Of a stretch of 64,000 bases of DNA, positions 18,258 through 26,375 are shown one piece after another; the stretch's first letter is position 1, and every line of letters begins with the position of its first letter. The notes under the pieces are model-generated. The model was not told the origin of the DNA and searched no databases. It was given only the letters and a program-made list of their open reading frames with translations. The stretch comes from UBA5796 sp040752455. Its GTDB lineage: Bacteria; Chloroflexota; Anaerolineae; Anaerolineales; Villigracilaceae. Where the stretch lies: assembly GCA_049324115.1 (NCBI GenBank), contig JBMOMN010000020.1, positions 62,001 to 126,000 on the forward strand, in the 5' to 3' direction. The translations under genes were made by a program, and so were the position numbers.

Positions 18258-19913
18258 CTACTTCCTTAGCATCGGCATCTTGATCCCGTGGTGTTTGGCG
18301 GCGGCGATGGCCTCGTCGTAACCCGCGTCGGCGTGACGGACGACGCCCATGCCGGGATCCGTGGTCAGCACCCGCTCGAGACGGGCCGCGGCCTCGGGCG
18401 TGCCGTCAGCCACGATCACCTGCCCGGCGTGCTGGCTGTACCCGATCCCGACCCCGCCGCCGTGATGGAACGAGACCCAGGTCGCCCCGCCCACGGCGTT
18501 GATCAGGGCGTTCAGGATGGCCCAGTCCGAGATGGCATCCGAGCCGTCTTTCATGCCTTCGGTCTCACGGTTGGGCGAGGCGACCGAGCCGCTGTCGAGG
18601 TGGTCCCGCCCGATGACGATGGGCGCTTTCAGGGTCCCGTCCGCCACCAACTCGTTGAATTTCAGCCCGGCTTTGGCCCGTTCGCCGTAGCCCAGCCAGC
18701 AGATGCGGCTCGGCAGTCCCTGGAACGGGACCTTTTCGCGGGCCATCGTCAGCCAGCGGCGCAGGTGGTCGTCTTCGGGGAAGAGGTCCAGGATGGCCTG
18801 GTCGGTTTTGTAGATATCTTCCGGGTCGCCGGAGAGCGCCACCCAGCGGAAGGGTCCCTTGCCCTCGCAGAACAGCGGGCGGATGTAGGCCGGGACGAAG
18901 CCGGGGAACTCGAAGGCATCCGTCACGCCGTAATCGAAAGCCTGCTGGCGCAGATTGTTGCCGTAGTCGAATACCTCCGCCCCAGCCCGCTGGAAAGCCA
19001 GCATGGCCCGGACGTGCTTCGCCATCGAAGCCATGGCCATTTCCTTGTAGCGCTTCGGGTCGGACCGGCGCAGTTCGTCGGCGGCAGCCACGGATAAACC
19101 GGAGGGGACGTACATCAGCGCTTCGTGGGCCGAGGTCTGGTCGGTGACCACGTCCGGGATGACGCCGCGCGCCGCCAGCTCGGAATATACGTCGGCGGCG
19201 TTGCCGATCAGCCCCACCGAAAGCGGACGACCCGCGGCCTGAGCCTCCTCGACCAGCGTCATCCCCTCCTCGAGGTTATCCACCACCTGGTCCACATAGC
19301 CGATCACCCGGCGGCGTTCGGCCCGCTCCGGGTCCACTTCCACGACCAGGCCGACGCCTTCGTTCATGGTGATCGCTAATGGCTGGGCGCCGCCCATCCC
19401 GCCCAGGCCGGCAGTGAGGACGAATTTTCCTTTGAGCGAGGCCCAGCCGCGTTTCTTCGCCAGCGCCCCGAAGGTCTCGTAAGTGCCCTGCAAGATGCCC
19501 TGCGTGCCGATGTAGATCCACGACCCGGCGGTCATCTGCCCGTACATGATCAGCCCTTTGGCGGCGAGTTCGTCGAAGTGTTCCCAGGTGGCCCAGTGCG
19601 GGACCAGGTTGGAGTTGGCGATCAGCACCCTGGGCGCGTCCTTGTGCGATTTGAAGACGACCACCGGCTTGCCGGACTGGACCAGCAGGGTTTCGTCTTC
19701 ATCCAGATTCTTGAGCGACTCCAGGATGGCGTCGAACGACTCCCAGTCCCGGGCCGCTTGGCCGCGCCCGCCGTAGACGACCAGCTTTTCGGGGATTTCG
19801 GCCACTTCGGGGTCGAGGTTGTTCTGGATCATGCGGTAGGGGGCTTCGATCAGCCAGTTCTTGCAGGTCAATTCCGCGCCGCGCGGGGCGCGCACGATAC
19901 GAGGGTTGGACAT
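18258..19913 (-). CDS. hutU: Urocanate hydratase, 551 aa
   Basis: A full-length urocanase. It adds water to urocanate to form imidazolonepropionate, the second step of histidine breakdown, using bound NAD+ as an electrophile. Recognisable parts are the start RGAELTCKNWLIEAPYRM, YGGRGQAARDW, the NAD-binding segment LTAGLGGMGGAQPLA and DQTSAHEALMYVP. No hutH, hutI or hutG lies nearby, so the pathway is spread over the genome or incomplete. It has its own promoter and terminator. ATG 19913 has GGAG nine bases upstream. Confidence 0.95.
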   Translation of the reverse strand: MSNPRIVRAPRGAELTCKNWLIEAPYRMIQNNLDPEVAEIPEKLVVYGGRGQAARDWESFDAILESLKNLDEDETLLVQSGKPVVVFKSHKDAPRVLIANSNLVPHWATWEHFDELAAKGLIMYGQMTAGSWIYIGTQGILQGTYETFGALAKKRGWASLKGKFVLTAGLGGMGGAQPLAITMNEGVGLVVEVDPERAERRRVIGYVDQVVDNLEEGMTLVEEAQAAGRPLSVGLIGNAADVYSELAARGVIPDVVTDQTSAHEALMYVPSGLSVAAADELRRSDPKRYKEMAMASMAKHVRAMLAFQRAGAEVFDYGNNLRQQAFDYGVTDAFEFPGFVPAYIRPLFCEGKGPFRWVALSGDPEDIYKTDQAILDLFPEDDHLRRWLTMAREKVPFQGLPSRICWLGYGERAKAGLKFNELVADGTLKAPIVIGRDHLDSGSVASPNRETEGMKDGSDAISDWAILNALINAVGGATWVSFHHGGGVGIGYSQHAGQVIVADGTPEAAARLERVLTTDPGMGVVRHADAGYDEAIAAAKHHGIKMPMLRK

Positions 19914-19945
19914 GGATGCTCCTTATGGAAATTACGGATAAAGTA

Positions 19946-19973
19946 ATTATACGACCGGTCATTGTTGAGTCCA
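19946..19973 (-). promoter_or_regulatory. Probable promoter of hutU
   Basis: On the minus strand TGGACT (19968-19973), 16 bases, TATAAT (19946-19951), about 33 bases before the ATG. The -35 box matches four of six consensus positions. Confidence 0.5.
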
Positions 19974-20058
19974 CTGCAAAAAAGATAAGGGTGTGTTTCA
20001 TTTCAGTTGAAACCATCCCGGAGGTTTTATTGATAGCAACCTGCGGGACGTTCTTCTG

Positions 20059-20064
20059 TATAAT
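20059..20064 (+). promoter_or_regulatory. -10 element before the AT-rich gene group
   Basis: TATAAT preceded directly by TG, 24 bases before ATG 20088. No convincing -35 box is found at 15-19 bases upstream. Confidence 0.4.
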
Positions 20065-20087
20065 GTAAGCGTGGGAAAGGATACCGC

Positions 20088-20930
20088 ATGTCAACTGCTT
20101 TTCGAAACACCCTTCTTGTGCTGTCTGTCGTTTTGTTTTCGAGCGCCTGCGGCCCGGTGGCCACCCTTCCAGTGACGGTCACGCCGCAAGTCACTTTAAC
20201 CCCCTCGCAAACCCCGACCCTCATGCCCTCACCGACGATTACGTCAACCCCGACCATTACACCCACCTCCACCCCGGATTTGTCGTGGCTGACGGATGAT
20301 CAGAGAAACGCCATCCCCAAAGATGCGGCGGTGACGGAAAACGACCAGGGGCAGATTGTGGTCAATGGCCAGCCCTGGTACGAGCCGGACGGCAACGGCG
20401 GCTGGAAAATGGCGGCGGAAAAATTGATCGCCGACGCTGATCATAAATTTTGGGGGATGACTAAGATTGACAGTGTAGGAAATGAATCACAATTTATTTA
20501 TCCAGTGGTTGAAAGTGTGACCCCTCAGGAATTTCCTATGACATTATTAGGTCAGGAATGGAAAGTGGTAGGATTGCCAGTATTAATTCCTGATCAGAAC
20601 GATTCCAAGATAATTAAGCATTTTTTTGTGTCACTAGGACTATTTGATCAAAATGGCAATCAATTTAAAGGGAGTGCTTCTTATAATTTGCCACTGCTTT
20701 ATATTAGTGATGGTGATGGTGGGAATAAATTGGCATCAATTCAGGAGTTTTTAGGATTACTTGAGGAGGGACAACAATTTGAGATGTTGTTAGGTGTAGG
20801 CATTAAAGAATCAACTGTTCATGGACAAGGGTTGGTTGAAGCGCAGGGAATTGATGTACGAAATAATGTTTTACCTGATGGAACTATATTGCCAACATGG
20901 ATAATTTATTTGAATTCCTTTAAATATTAA
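20088..20930 (+). CDS. Lipoprotein of unknown function with a change of base composition inside the gene, 280 aa
   Basis: The first third is a lipoprotein signal (Cys21 in FSSACG) and a Thr/Pro linker with GC-rich codons like its neighbours, followed by a segment with NGQPWYEPDGNGGWKMA. From about base 20440 the codons become clearly AT-rich to the stop, and the C-terminal 160 residues (from about DHKFWGMTKIDSVGNES) use a different style. No known domain is recognised in the C-terminal part. The product should be an exported, lipid-anchored protein. The change suggests fusion of a native signal and linker to acquired sequence. Confidence 0.7.
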   Translation: MSTAFRNTLLVLSVVLFSSACGPVATLPVTVTPQVTLTPSQTPTLMPSPTITSTPTITPTSTPDLSWLTDDQRNAIPKDAAVTENDQGQIVVNGQPWYEPDGNGGWKMAAEKLIADADHKFWGMTKIDSVGNESQFIYPVVESVTPQEFPMTLLGQEWKVVGLPVLIPDQNDSKIIKHFFVSLGLFDQNGNQFKGSASYNLPLLYISDGDGGNKLASIQEFLGLLEEGQQFEMLLGVGIKESTVHGQGLVEAQGIDVRNNVLPDGTILPTWIIYLNSFKY

Positions 20931-20968
20931 ATATTGAGTTTTGAGTCAGATTTAGTTAAGATTATTTA

Positions 20969-21502
20969 ATGGGAAAAAATAGATGGTTGGGTTTATTGGT
21001 GGGGTTGATGGTGGTTTTGGGGTTGGTGATTGGGTATTTGGGCTGGCAGATAAGAACCGTAAAGCAGGGGCAGGTGTTAAAGCCGGTGTTTTCCCGGCAG
21101 TTTGCGACTGTGGCCGGGCGAATCAGGTGGGAGTTTAGGAATTTTCAGCCAATAATTAAAAGTTTTAAACAGGAAGACGGCAGGAATTTAGTTAAAGTGG
21201 AATGGCCGGATTTAGCTGGAGATAAAAGAACTGCCACTTTGGTGCTAGGGAAAACAGTTAATTTAACTGGTTTTAAAAAAGGTGAGCAGGTTAGGGCGGA
21301 GTATATTAATGCTGTGCCCGGGAATTTAAACCTGAATGATTGTAACAGTGTGGCTGAGAATTTCCTAGAATTGTGCCAGCTGACCAGGATTTTGGCTGAC
21401 CAGCCGTTTAAAGCGACCGTGCAGGAACAACTGCAAAAGCAGGACTATGCGGAAATCATTGTGCCGGTGGTTAGTTTATCTAAAGAGCTGTATGAAAATT
21501 AG
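20969..21502 (+). CDS. Small membrane-anchored protein of unknown function, 177 aa
   Basis: One N-terminal membrane helix (about 5-27, WLGLLVGLMVVLGLVIGYLG) is followed by a 150-residue outer part with no recognised domain; it includes VKVEWPDLAGDKRTATLVLG, which looks like beta-strand pairs. Codon use is AT-rich, unlike most of the window but like the second half of the gene before it. Its end overlaps the next gene by 11 bases, so the two are probably translated together. Confidence 0.65.
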   Translation: MGKNRWLGLLVGLMVVLGLVIGYLGWQIRTVKQGQVLKPVFSRQFATVAGRIRWEFRNFQPIIKSFKQEDGRNLVKVEWPDLAGDKRTATLVLGKTVNLTGFKKGEQVRAEYINAVPGNLNLNDCNSVAENFLELCQLTRILADQPFKATVQEQLQKQDYAEIIVPVVSLSKELYEN

Positions 21503-21974
21503 ACTGGTTTTGCTGGCGTTTTTATTTGGTTTGCTGTGGCCGGGCAAGGTGTGGTCGGCGGCGGCCTGTTTGCCGGAGGATTGCGACAGCGGCCGGCCGG
21601 TCAATGTGCCGTGGGTTTGTGAGCCGAATAATCCAGAGAATAAAATGTATTGCGTGCAAAGATGGGGGACGTTGTATCCTCCTTGTAACAGTGAGTGCCG
21701 CTATGATAGGCAAACGGTGATCATAGATGGCTATACCGGAAAAGAGTGCGATGCTGATGCGACGATTGCCAATAATTGCAAGTCGTCAACCGCTTATATC
21801 GGGCCGGGGACGTGCTGTGTGGATCAAGGCGGCGGGGGCGGGGGCGGGACGTGCCCGGACACGGCGCCGGGGAATGTGCGCAACACGTTTTTAACCAACC
21901 GGCGGGTCAAAATTGACTTTATTCGTGGACGGTTTGGGCACATTGTATGCAGCGCGGCCAACTTTGCGCTGTAA
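21492..21974 (+). CDS. Secreted Cys-rich protein with a glycine run, 160 aa
   Basis: ATG 21492 gives a clean signal peptide (MKIRLVLLAFLFGLLWPGKV, then WSAAAC) and is preferred over the longer frame from 21447. The mature protein has more than ten cysteines, spaced as if for disulfides (CLPEDCDSG, CNSECRYD, CCVDQ), and a run of seven glycines before TCPDTAPGNVRN. The last 25 residues lose the pattern, so the 3' end may be truncated. No family is recognised. Cys-rich, Gly-rich secreted proteins of this style occur in Patescibacteria, but that link is only an impression. Confidence 0.6.
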   Translation: MKIRLVLLAFLFGLLWPGKVWSAAACLPEDCDSGRPVNVPWVCEPNNPENKMYCVQRWGTLYPPCNSECRYDRQTVIIDGYTGKECDADATIANNCKSSTAYIGPGTCCVDQGGGGGGGTCPDTAPGNVRNTFLTNRRVKIDFIRGRFGHIVCSAANFAL

Positions 21975-21985
21975 TATGGGTTATG

Positions 21986-22017
21986 AAAAAGCCCGCTCCA
22001 CAATCCGGGAGCAGGCT
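21986..22017 (-). terminator. Terminator after the Rrf2 gene
   Basis: On the minus strand AGCCTGCTCC (22008-22017) pairs with GGAGCGGGCT (21990-21999), with one T-G wobble, followed by TTTTT. It lies 25 bases after the Rrf2 stop. Confidence 0.85.
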
Positions 22018-22042
22018 CTCAGCAAGGCTATGTGGGCAAAAA

Positions 22043-22465
22043 TTATGACGCTACAGCATGGCCGTTCTGCGCCAGCAGGGTAGCGAAATTGGTGCCTTTC
22101 AGCCGCGTGACCAGTTCCTCCTGGGCCTCGCACCAGACCGGCTTGAGCGGGCAATCAGCATCGAAGAGGCACATGCCGGTTTCGCCGACGCACTCGTTCA
22201 ACTGGATCGGGCCGTCTATCGCCTCGATGACTTCGAGCAGCGTGATGTCGCCCGGCTCACGCGCCAGCATCACGCCGCCGCGCGCCCCGCGCGAAGTATG
22301 CAGCAGTCCGGCAATGGACAACTGCGAAATGATCTTGGCCAGGAACGAGGGTGGGATGTGCTGTTCCTGGGCAATCTGGCTGGTGGCGGCGCGTTCCCCC
22401 ATCCCCTGGCGGGAAAGATGTAAAACGGCTCTCACGGCGTAATCGGCTTGTCGGGTGATTTGCAT
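22043..22465 (-). CDS. Rrf2-family transcriptional regulator with conserved cysteines, 140 aa
   Basis: MQITRQADYAVRAVLHLS is the classical Rrf2 start and fixes the start at 22465. A winged helix follows (SFLAKIISQLSIAGLLHTSRGARGG). The C-terminal half has three cysteines in CVGETGMCLFDADC (spacing C-x6-C-x5-C) plus a fourth in VWC, so an iron-sulfur cluster as in IscR or NsrR is likely. It would act as a cytosolic repressor sensing Fe-S state, NO or redox. No isc or suf genes are nearby. A 13-bp palindrome at the probable transcription start suggests it regulates itself. Confidence 0.9.
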   Translation of the reverse strand: MQITRQADYAVRAVLHLSRQGMGERAATSQIAQEQHIPPSFLAKIISQLSIAGLLHTSRGARGGVMLAREPGDITLLEVIEAIDGPIQLNECVGETGMCLFDADCPLKPVWCEAQEELVTRLKGTNFATLLAQNGHAVAS

Positions 22466-22486
22466 GGCGACCTCTCTGCTAATGTG

Positions 22487-22533
22487 GGTAAATTTTACCT
22501 GCTTATGATATTTTATTGTGAGATAAATTGCAA
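22487..22533 (-). promoter_or_regulatory. Promoter and palindromic operator of the Rrf2 gene
   Basis: On the minus strand TTGCAA (22528-22533), 17 bases, TATCAT (22505-22510). The palindrome GGTAAA-T-TTTACC (22487-22499) covers the expected transcription start, about 22 bases before the ATG. This is a good place for autorepression. Confidence 0.5.
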
Positions 22534-22589
22534 GACAAGTGATGGAGGTCATGGATAAAATATGACCTTTTACTCCGATTTGGGTGATA

Positions 22590-22624
22590 AAAGGCCGGGG
22601 CAGGAGCATAACTCCCGCCCCGGC
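22590..22624 (-). terminator. Strong terminator after the adhesin-like lipoprotein gene
   Basis: A 13-position stem with one mismatch (22594-22606 with 22612-22624; core GCCGGGGC / GCCCCGGC) is followed on the minus strand by CCTTTTAT. Confidence 0.85.
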
Positions 22625-22671
22625 AGACAGGCCAAAGGCCTGGGCGAAGCGAAGCCGAAATGTTCCGGGCC

Positions 22672-23514
22672 TTATTCCAGGATCAGGTTCCCGGCGCCGA
22701 TCTCGATCACGAAAGTCAGCAGCGGCCCCTCGCCGGCGTGGGTGTAGGTGTTCCCGTCCTTATCCCAGCCGCTGCCGCTGGTGACGTTCGACAGGCTGCC
22801 TTCGATGGTCAGCCGGGCGTTCACGCCGTCCGGGACGATCAGGGTCAGGTTGCTGACGCCGGTCTCGACCGAAATGGTCGCTTCGCGCTGCACCTCACCG
22901 GAGAAATCCAGGGAATAGTTGCCCGCCCCGCCCTGGAAGATCATGGTGGAGAAATTGGCGTTCGACAGGCCGCTCAACTTGACCGTGGAAGCGCCGGTCT
23001 CGTAACGCAGCACCGCCATTTCGGCCTGGTTGGGCGAGGAAAAGCCAAGCTCCACGTCCGAAGCGCCGTCCTGGACGGTCAGGTTGGTCAGCGCCAGGCC
23101 GCCGAAATCGTAATCGGCCTCGTAAGCCCCGGCGGCGATGGTCAGGTCCATCGGGGCCGCGCCAAGCCGCAGGTCCCAGACGTTCTTGAGATTATTGAAA
23201 CGGGGAAAGTTCTGCGCCTGGTACTTGCCGACGCTCATCGTCACGCGGCTGCCGCTGGTCTGGATGTCGGGCTTCAGGTCGGGGATGTTGTAAGTGGCCG
23301 TCCCCTCCACCAGGGCGGTCGCCGCGCCGGGAGCCAGGGTCAGCTTGCCCGCCCCGAATTCCAGTCTCAGGCTCACGCCCTCACCCTCCGGCACGGGAAC
23401 GTTGATGGTTTCGGTGACATCCGGCCCGGGCGTGGCGGGCGGGTTGATCTGGACGCCGCAGGCCAGGGTGGCCAGGGCGAGCACTGTGACGAACGCGAAA
23501 ATTTTGGGTAACAT
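22672..23514 (-). CDS. Lipoprotein with LiaF/DUF4097-like beta-sheet domain, 280 aa
   Basis: ATG 23514 gives a lipoprotein signal with Cys19 (ATLAC); the longer frame to 23691 runs through non-coding sequence. The mature part is a long beta-rich repeat protein with segments such as LRLEFGAGKLTLAPGA, LDLTIAAGAYEADYDFGG and ATISVETGVSNLTL. The recurrent gaG-x-(L/V)-x-(L/V) pattern is typical of toast-rack (DUF2154/DUF4097) domains. These occur in cell-envelope stress proteins; a specific role cannot be given. It has its own terminator and points the same way as the DUF3267-RadA pair behind it. Confidence 0.7.
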   Translation of the reverse strand: MLPKIFAFVTVLALATLACGVQINPPATPGPDVTETINVPVPEGEGVSLRLEFGAGKLTLAPGAATALVEGTATYNIPDLKPDIQTSGSRVTMSVGKYQAQNFPRFNNLKNVWDLRLGAAPMDLTIAAGAYEADYDFGGLALTNLTVQDGASDVELGFSSPNQAEMAVLRYETGASTVKLSGLSNANFSTMIFQGGAGNYSLDFSGEVQREATISVETGVSNLTLIVPDGVNARLTIEGSLSNVTSGSGWDKDGNTYTHAGEGPLLTFVIEIGAGNLILE

Positions 23515-23635
23515 GGGGATTCTCCTTGGGAAAAGTCTACCAGGACATACGGGGGACTTTTCCGGGCGTTGCGCGCGGGACCCGGGGCCTGCTCCCGTTA
23601 TGGAAACCCTGTCCCACCCCCAAAATTCCCGGACC

Positions 23636-24229
23636 CTATCCCCGCCGGTAGAACTCGAACCCGTCGCCGGTATCCCGGATGAGCACGTCATCCGGCTCGA
23701 AGAGCGACTTCAACACCAGCCAGAGGTCCCCGACCGCCCCGGTCGCATTGAAAACGGCAATCCCCAGTAAAAACAACACCACCGGCGCGGGGCTGACCAG
23801 GATCAAGGCGACTCCCACCGTGGAGATCAACACCAGCGGGGCCAGGGCGATGACGATATAGCGCAATTTGTCGAAATACCAGTCCGGCGCGCCGGCGTAA
23901 GCGTAGAACCAGTGCCAGCCATAGACCGGCCTGTGGCGGGTGAAGACCCAGATGAACAACCCGTGAGCCAGTTCGTGGACGACGAGGACGATCAAATTGA
24001 CCGCCACCAATCCGATCAGCAAAGCCACGTTATTGAAGCGGCCGATTCCGAGGAACGCGTCGAAACGAAATTCGAGCACCAGCCAGGCGAAGAACCAGGC
24101 AGACAGGATGAAGACCGGGATCGTGGCGACCTGCATCCAAAACAGCGCAGATTTGTCCGCTTTCAGGTGCAGGGAATAAGTGAGGCTGTATCCTTCGGGG
24201 AGTTGCCGGGTCGGTGTGGCGGTTTTCAT
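23636..24229 (-). CDS. DUF3267-type membrane metalloprotease-like protein, 197 aa
   Basis: Four to five membrane helices, with the zinc-binding motif HELAH at residues 85-89 inside a helix. The later segment PDWYFDKLRYIVIALAPL and the NATGAVGDLW stretch near the third helix pair are typical of DUF3267 proteins (M50-like). Such proteins may cut substrates within the membrane; none is known here. The start lies one base after the radA stop, so the two genes form one unit although the functions look unrelated. Confidence 0.8.
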   Translation of the reverse strand: MKTATPTRQLPEGYSLTYSLHLKADKSALFWMQVATIPVFILSAWFFAWLVLEFRFDAFLGIGRFNNVALLIGLVAVNLIVLVVHELAHGLFIWVFTRHRPVYGWHWFYAYAGAPDWYFDKLRYIVIALAPLVLISTVGVALILVSPAPVVLFLLGIAVFNATGAVGDLWLVLKSLFEPDDVLIRDTGDGFEFYRRG

Positions 24230-24230
24230 A

Positions 24231-25658
24231 TCAAGCAGTTTCGCGCCCCTTCGGCTTTTGGCGCTCCAGCGCCATCGCCAGTTCGAGCGCCTGCTGGATC
24301 GAACGGGCCTCGATGATCTCGATCGTCTGCGGCCAGGGTTCGCCCTGGCGCAGCCGTTTGGGGACGATGGCAGACTTGAAGCCCAGTTTCCCGGCTTCGC
24401 GCAGGCGCAGCATCATCTGTCCGGGCATGCGCAGCTCGCCCGCCAGGCCAAGCTCGCCGATCATCACCGTGTCGGCCCGCACCGACACGTCCCGCATGGA
24501 TGAGGCGACCGCGGCCGCAACAGCCAGGTCCGCGGCCGGTTCGTCTATTTTCAGCCCGCCGACCACGTTGACGAAGATGTCCTGCTCGGCCAGTCGCAAC
24601 CCCATGCGGCGGGTCAGCACGGCCGCGATCATCAGCAGGCGGTTGTAGTCCACGCCGTTGGGGGTGCGGCGGGCGTTGCCGAACTGGGTCGGGGAGGTCA
24701 GGCCCTGCACCTCCACCAGCAGCGGACGGGTGCCTTCCATCGTCACCGCGATGGCCGAACCGGGGGCATTGACCATCCGCTCGGCCAGGAAGGCCTCGGA
24801 CGGGTTGGTGACTTCGACCAGGCCGCGCTCGCGCATCTCGAACACGCCCACCTCGGCGGTGGCCCCGAAACGGTTCTTGACCGAGCGCAGCAGCCGGTAA
24901 GCCTGGAAGCGATCGCCTTCGAGGTAAAGCACCGTGTCCACGATGTGTTCGAGCACGCGCGGCCCGGCGATCTGGCCCTCCTTGGTGACGTGGCCGATGA
25001 CGAAGACCGAGATGCCGCTGGATTTGGCCAGCTCTCGCAACTGCGACGAACATTCGCGCACCTGCGAGACCGACCCCGCCGACGAATCCAGCTCCGAGAG
25101 ATACACGGTCTGGATCGAGTCGACGATCAGCAGGTCCGGCTGGGTTTCGCGGACGTGGTTGAGGATGGTTTCGAGATTGGTTTCCGTGACCAGGAGCAGG
25201 TTGGGCGGCAGGGGTGAGCGGCCGTCCGTCCCGGCGATCAGCCGCATGGCGCGCATCTTGATCTGCCGCTCGGATTCCTCACCCGAGACGTACAGCACCC
25301 GCTGGCTGGCGGCCATGTCCATTGCCAGTTGCAGCATCAGCGTGGATTTGCCAATGCCGGGGTCGCCGCCGACCAGCACGATCGAGCCGGGCACGATCCC
25401 GCCGCCCAGGACGCGCGAGAACTCGCCGATCGGCACCGGGACGCGGTCTTCCTCCTCGCCGCTGACCTCGCCGATCGGGCGCGGCTGCGACCTCCCGGTC
25501 AGGCCGCGCACCGCCGACTTGCCTTTCGTCACCGGCTCGGCATGGACGATCTCCTCGGTCATCGTGTTGTATTCGCCGCACTGCGGGCAGCGTCCCATGT
25601 AACTGGCCGAGACGCGTCCGCACTGCTGGCAGACGTAGCGGGTTTGGGTTTTTGCCAT
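24231..25658 (-). CDS. radA: DNA repair protein RadA, 475 aa
   Basis: RadA processes recombination intermediates as a RecA-like helicase. Visible parts: zinc finger C10-C13-C24-C27, Walker A GGDPGIGKST (97-106), the RadA motif KNRFG, and a C-terminal Lon-type domain (GLTSPTQFGNARRTPNGVDY). Length is normal for the family. ATG 25658 begins MAKTQTRYVCQQCG and has AAGGTG upstream; the longer frame to 25703 is not supported. The promoter region is shared with the divergent toxin-antitoxin genes, with a perfect 15-bp inverted repeat between. Confidence 0.95.
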   Translation of the reverse strand: MAKTQTRYVCQQCGRVSASYMGRCPQCGEYNTMTEEIVHAEPVTKGKSAVRGLTGRSQPRPIGEVSGEEEDRVPVPIGEFSRVLGGGIVPGSIVLVGGDPGIGKSTLMLQLAMDMAASQRVLYVSGEESERQIKMRAMRLIAGTDGRSPLPPNLLLVTETNLETILNHVRETQPDLLIVDSIQTVYLSELDSSAGSVSQVRECSSQLRELAKSSGISVFVIGHVTKEGQIAGPRVLEHIVDTVLYLEGDRFQAYRLLRSVKNRFGATAEVGVFEMRERGLVEVTNPSEAFLAERMVNAPGSAIAVTMEGTRPLLVEVQGLTSPTQFGNARRTPNGVDYNRLLMIAAVLTRRMGLRLAEQDIFVNVVGGLKIDEPAADLAVAAAVASSMRDVSVRADTVMIGELGLAGELRMPGQMMLRLREAGKLGFKSAIVPKRLRQGEPWPQTIEIIEARSIQQALELAMALERQKPKGRETA

Positions 25659-25724
25659 AATCGTCACCTTGATAAAAACACAGGGAGAGAGAGTATAGAA
25701 CAAGAGTATTATATAATACCCCCA

Positions 25725-25770
25725 GTCGAAAATTGCGCTCCCTTGCTTCTAAAAAAGCGCAATTTTCGAC
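25725..25770. repeat. 15-bp perfect inverted repeat between radA and the toxin-antitoxin genes
   Basis: GTCGAAAATTGCGCT (25725-25739) and AGCGCAATTTTCGAC (25756-25770) are exact inverse copies with a 16-base loop. TATAAT boxes flank it: on the minus strand at 25708-25713 (towards radA) and on the plus strand at 25780-25785 (towards the antitoxin). It could be an operator for the toxin-antitoxin complex or a small palindromic insertion. Confidence 0.85.
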
Positions 25771-25823
25771 CGCCCTGGGTATAATTGGAGAAACGGTTTT
25801 GGCATCCAGTTATCGGAGCAGGA

Positions 25824-26081
25824 ATGAGCGAACTTTCTTTGGACGATGTGAAGATTTTCTTCGACAAAGACGGCAAGGCAAAAGAAGTCTTAATGAGTTA
25901 TGAGACTTTTTTGCGGCTTGAGGTCTTTTTGAGGGAACTGGCGCACAACAAGCAGTCCTATTTCGTAACTCGTGAATGGCAGAACCGCATTCGCGAGGCC
26001 GAAGCAGATATCGAAGCCGGGCGCGTCTATCGCGTGAGACCGGAAAACATAGACAAAGCCCTGGATTGGCTGGATGAGTGA
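25824..26081 (+). CDS. Antitoxin of a RelE/ParE-type module, 85 aa
   Basis: ATG 25824 has GGAGCAGGA just upstream and is preferred over 25785. The short acidic protein has a helical middle (SYETFLRLEVFLRELAHNKQ) and an acidic tail (NIDKALDWLDE), the general layout of RelB/Phd-like antitoxins: an N-terminal DNA-binding part and a C-terminal toxin-binding part. Its last eight bases overlap the toxin start. The inverted repeat just upstream is a candidate binding site. Confidence 0.7.
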   Translation: MSELSLDDVKIFFDKDGKAKEVLMSYETFLRLEVFLRELAHNKQSYFVTREWQNRIREAEADIEAGRVYRVRPENIDKALDWLDE

Positions 26082-26340
26082 GATCATTCTCACCGAGCGG
26101 CTGCGGAATGATTACAAGGCTTTACCGCTCGCGGTCCAGAAAAAACTCAAGAAACAAATTCGGTTTCTCGCTGAAAACCCAAAGCATCCGTCCCTCCAAA
26201 TTCACCGCATTCAAGGCACATCATACTGGGAATTCTACATTGACCGGTCTTACCGTTGCATTTTCCGGCAAGGCGGGGATTCTTATTACCTTCTGGCCGC
26301 CGGACCACACAAAATTATTGACGAGTTTGCCCGAAAATAG
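26074..26340 (+). CDS. RelE/ParE-family toxin, 88 aa
   Basis: The sequence begins SEIILTERLRNDYKALP and continues through QKKLKKQIRFLAENPKHPSL to HRIQGTSYWEFYIDRSYRCIF, a typical RelE/ParE-fold protein with helix pair, basic strand region and C-terminal RCIFRQ-GDSYYLL-GPH strands. Toxins of this fold cut mRNA on the ribosome or poison gyrase; which one applies cannot be told. It overlaps the antitoxin gene by eight bases, as usual in type II modules. Confidence 0.85.
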   Translation: MSEIILTERLRNDYKALPLAVQKKLKKQIRFLAENPKHPSLQIHRIQGTSYWEFYIDRSYRCIFRQGGDSYYLLAAGPHKIIDEFARK

Positions 26341-26375
26341 ACGCTCCTTATAACCCACCCTCCCGGAGACCTCCC

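Larger units (their letters stand above)
20440..21974 (+). other. AT-rich tract of atypical composition (possible acquired segment)
   Basis: From about 20440 the sequence changes from GC-rich to AT-rich, with codons such as TTA, ATT and AAA common. It stays unusual through two more genes and returns to normal by the terminator at 21986. No integrase, transposase or flanking repeat is visible. Confidence 0.55.
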
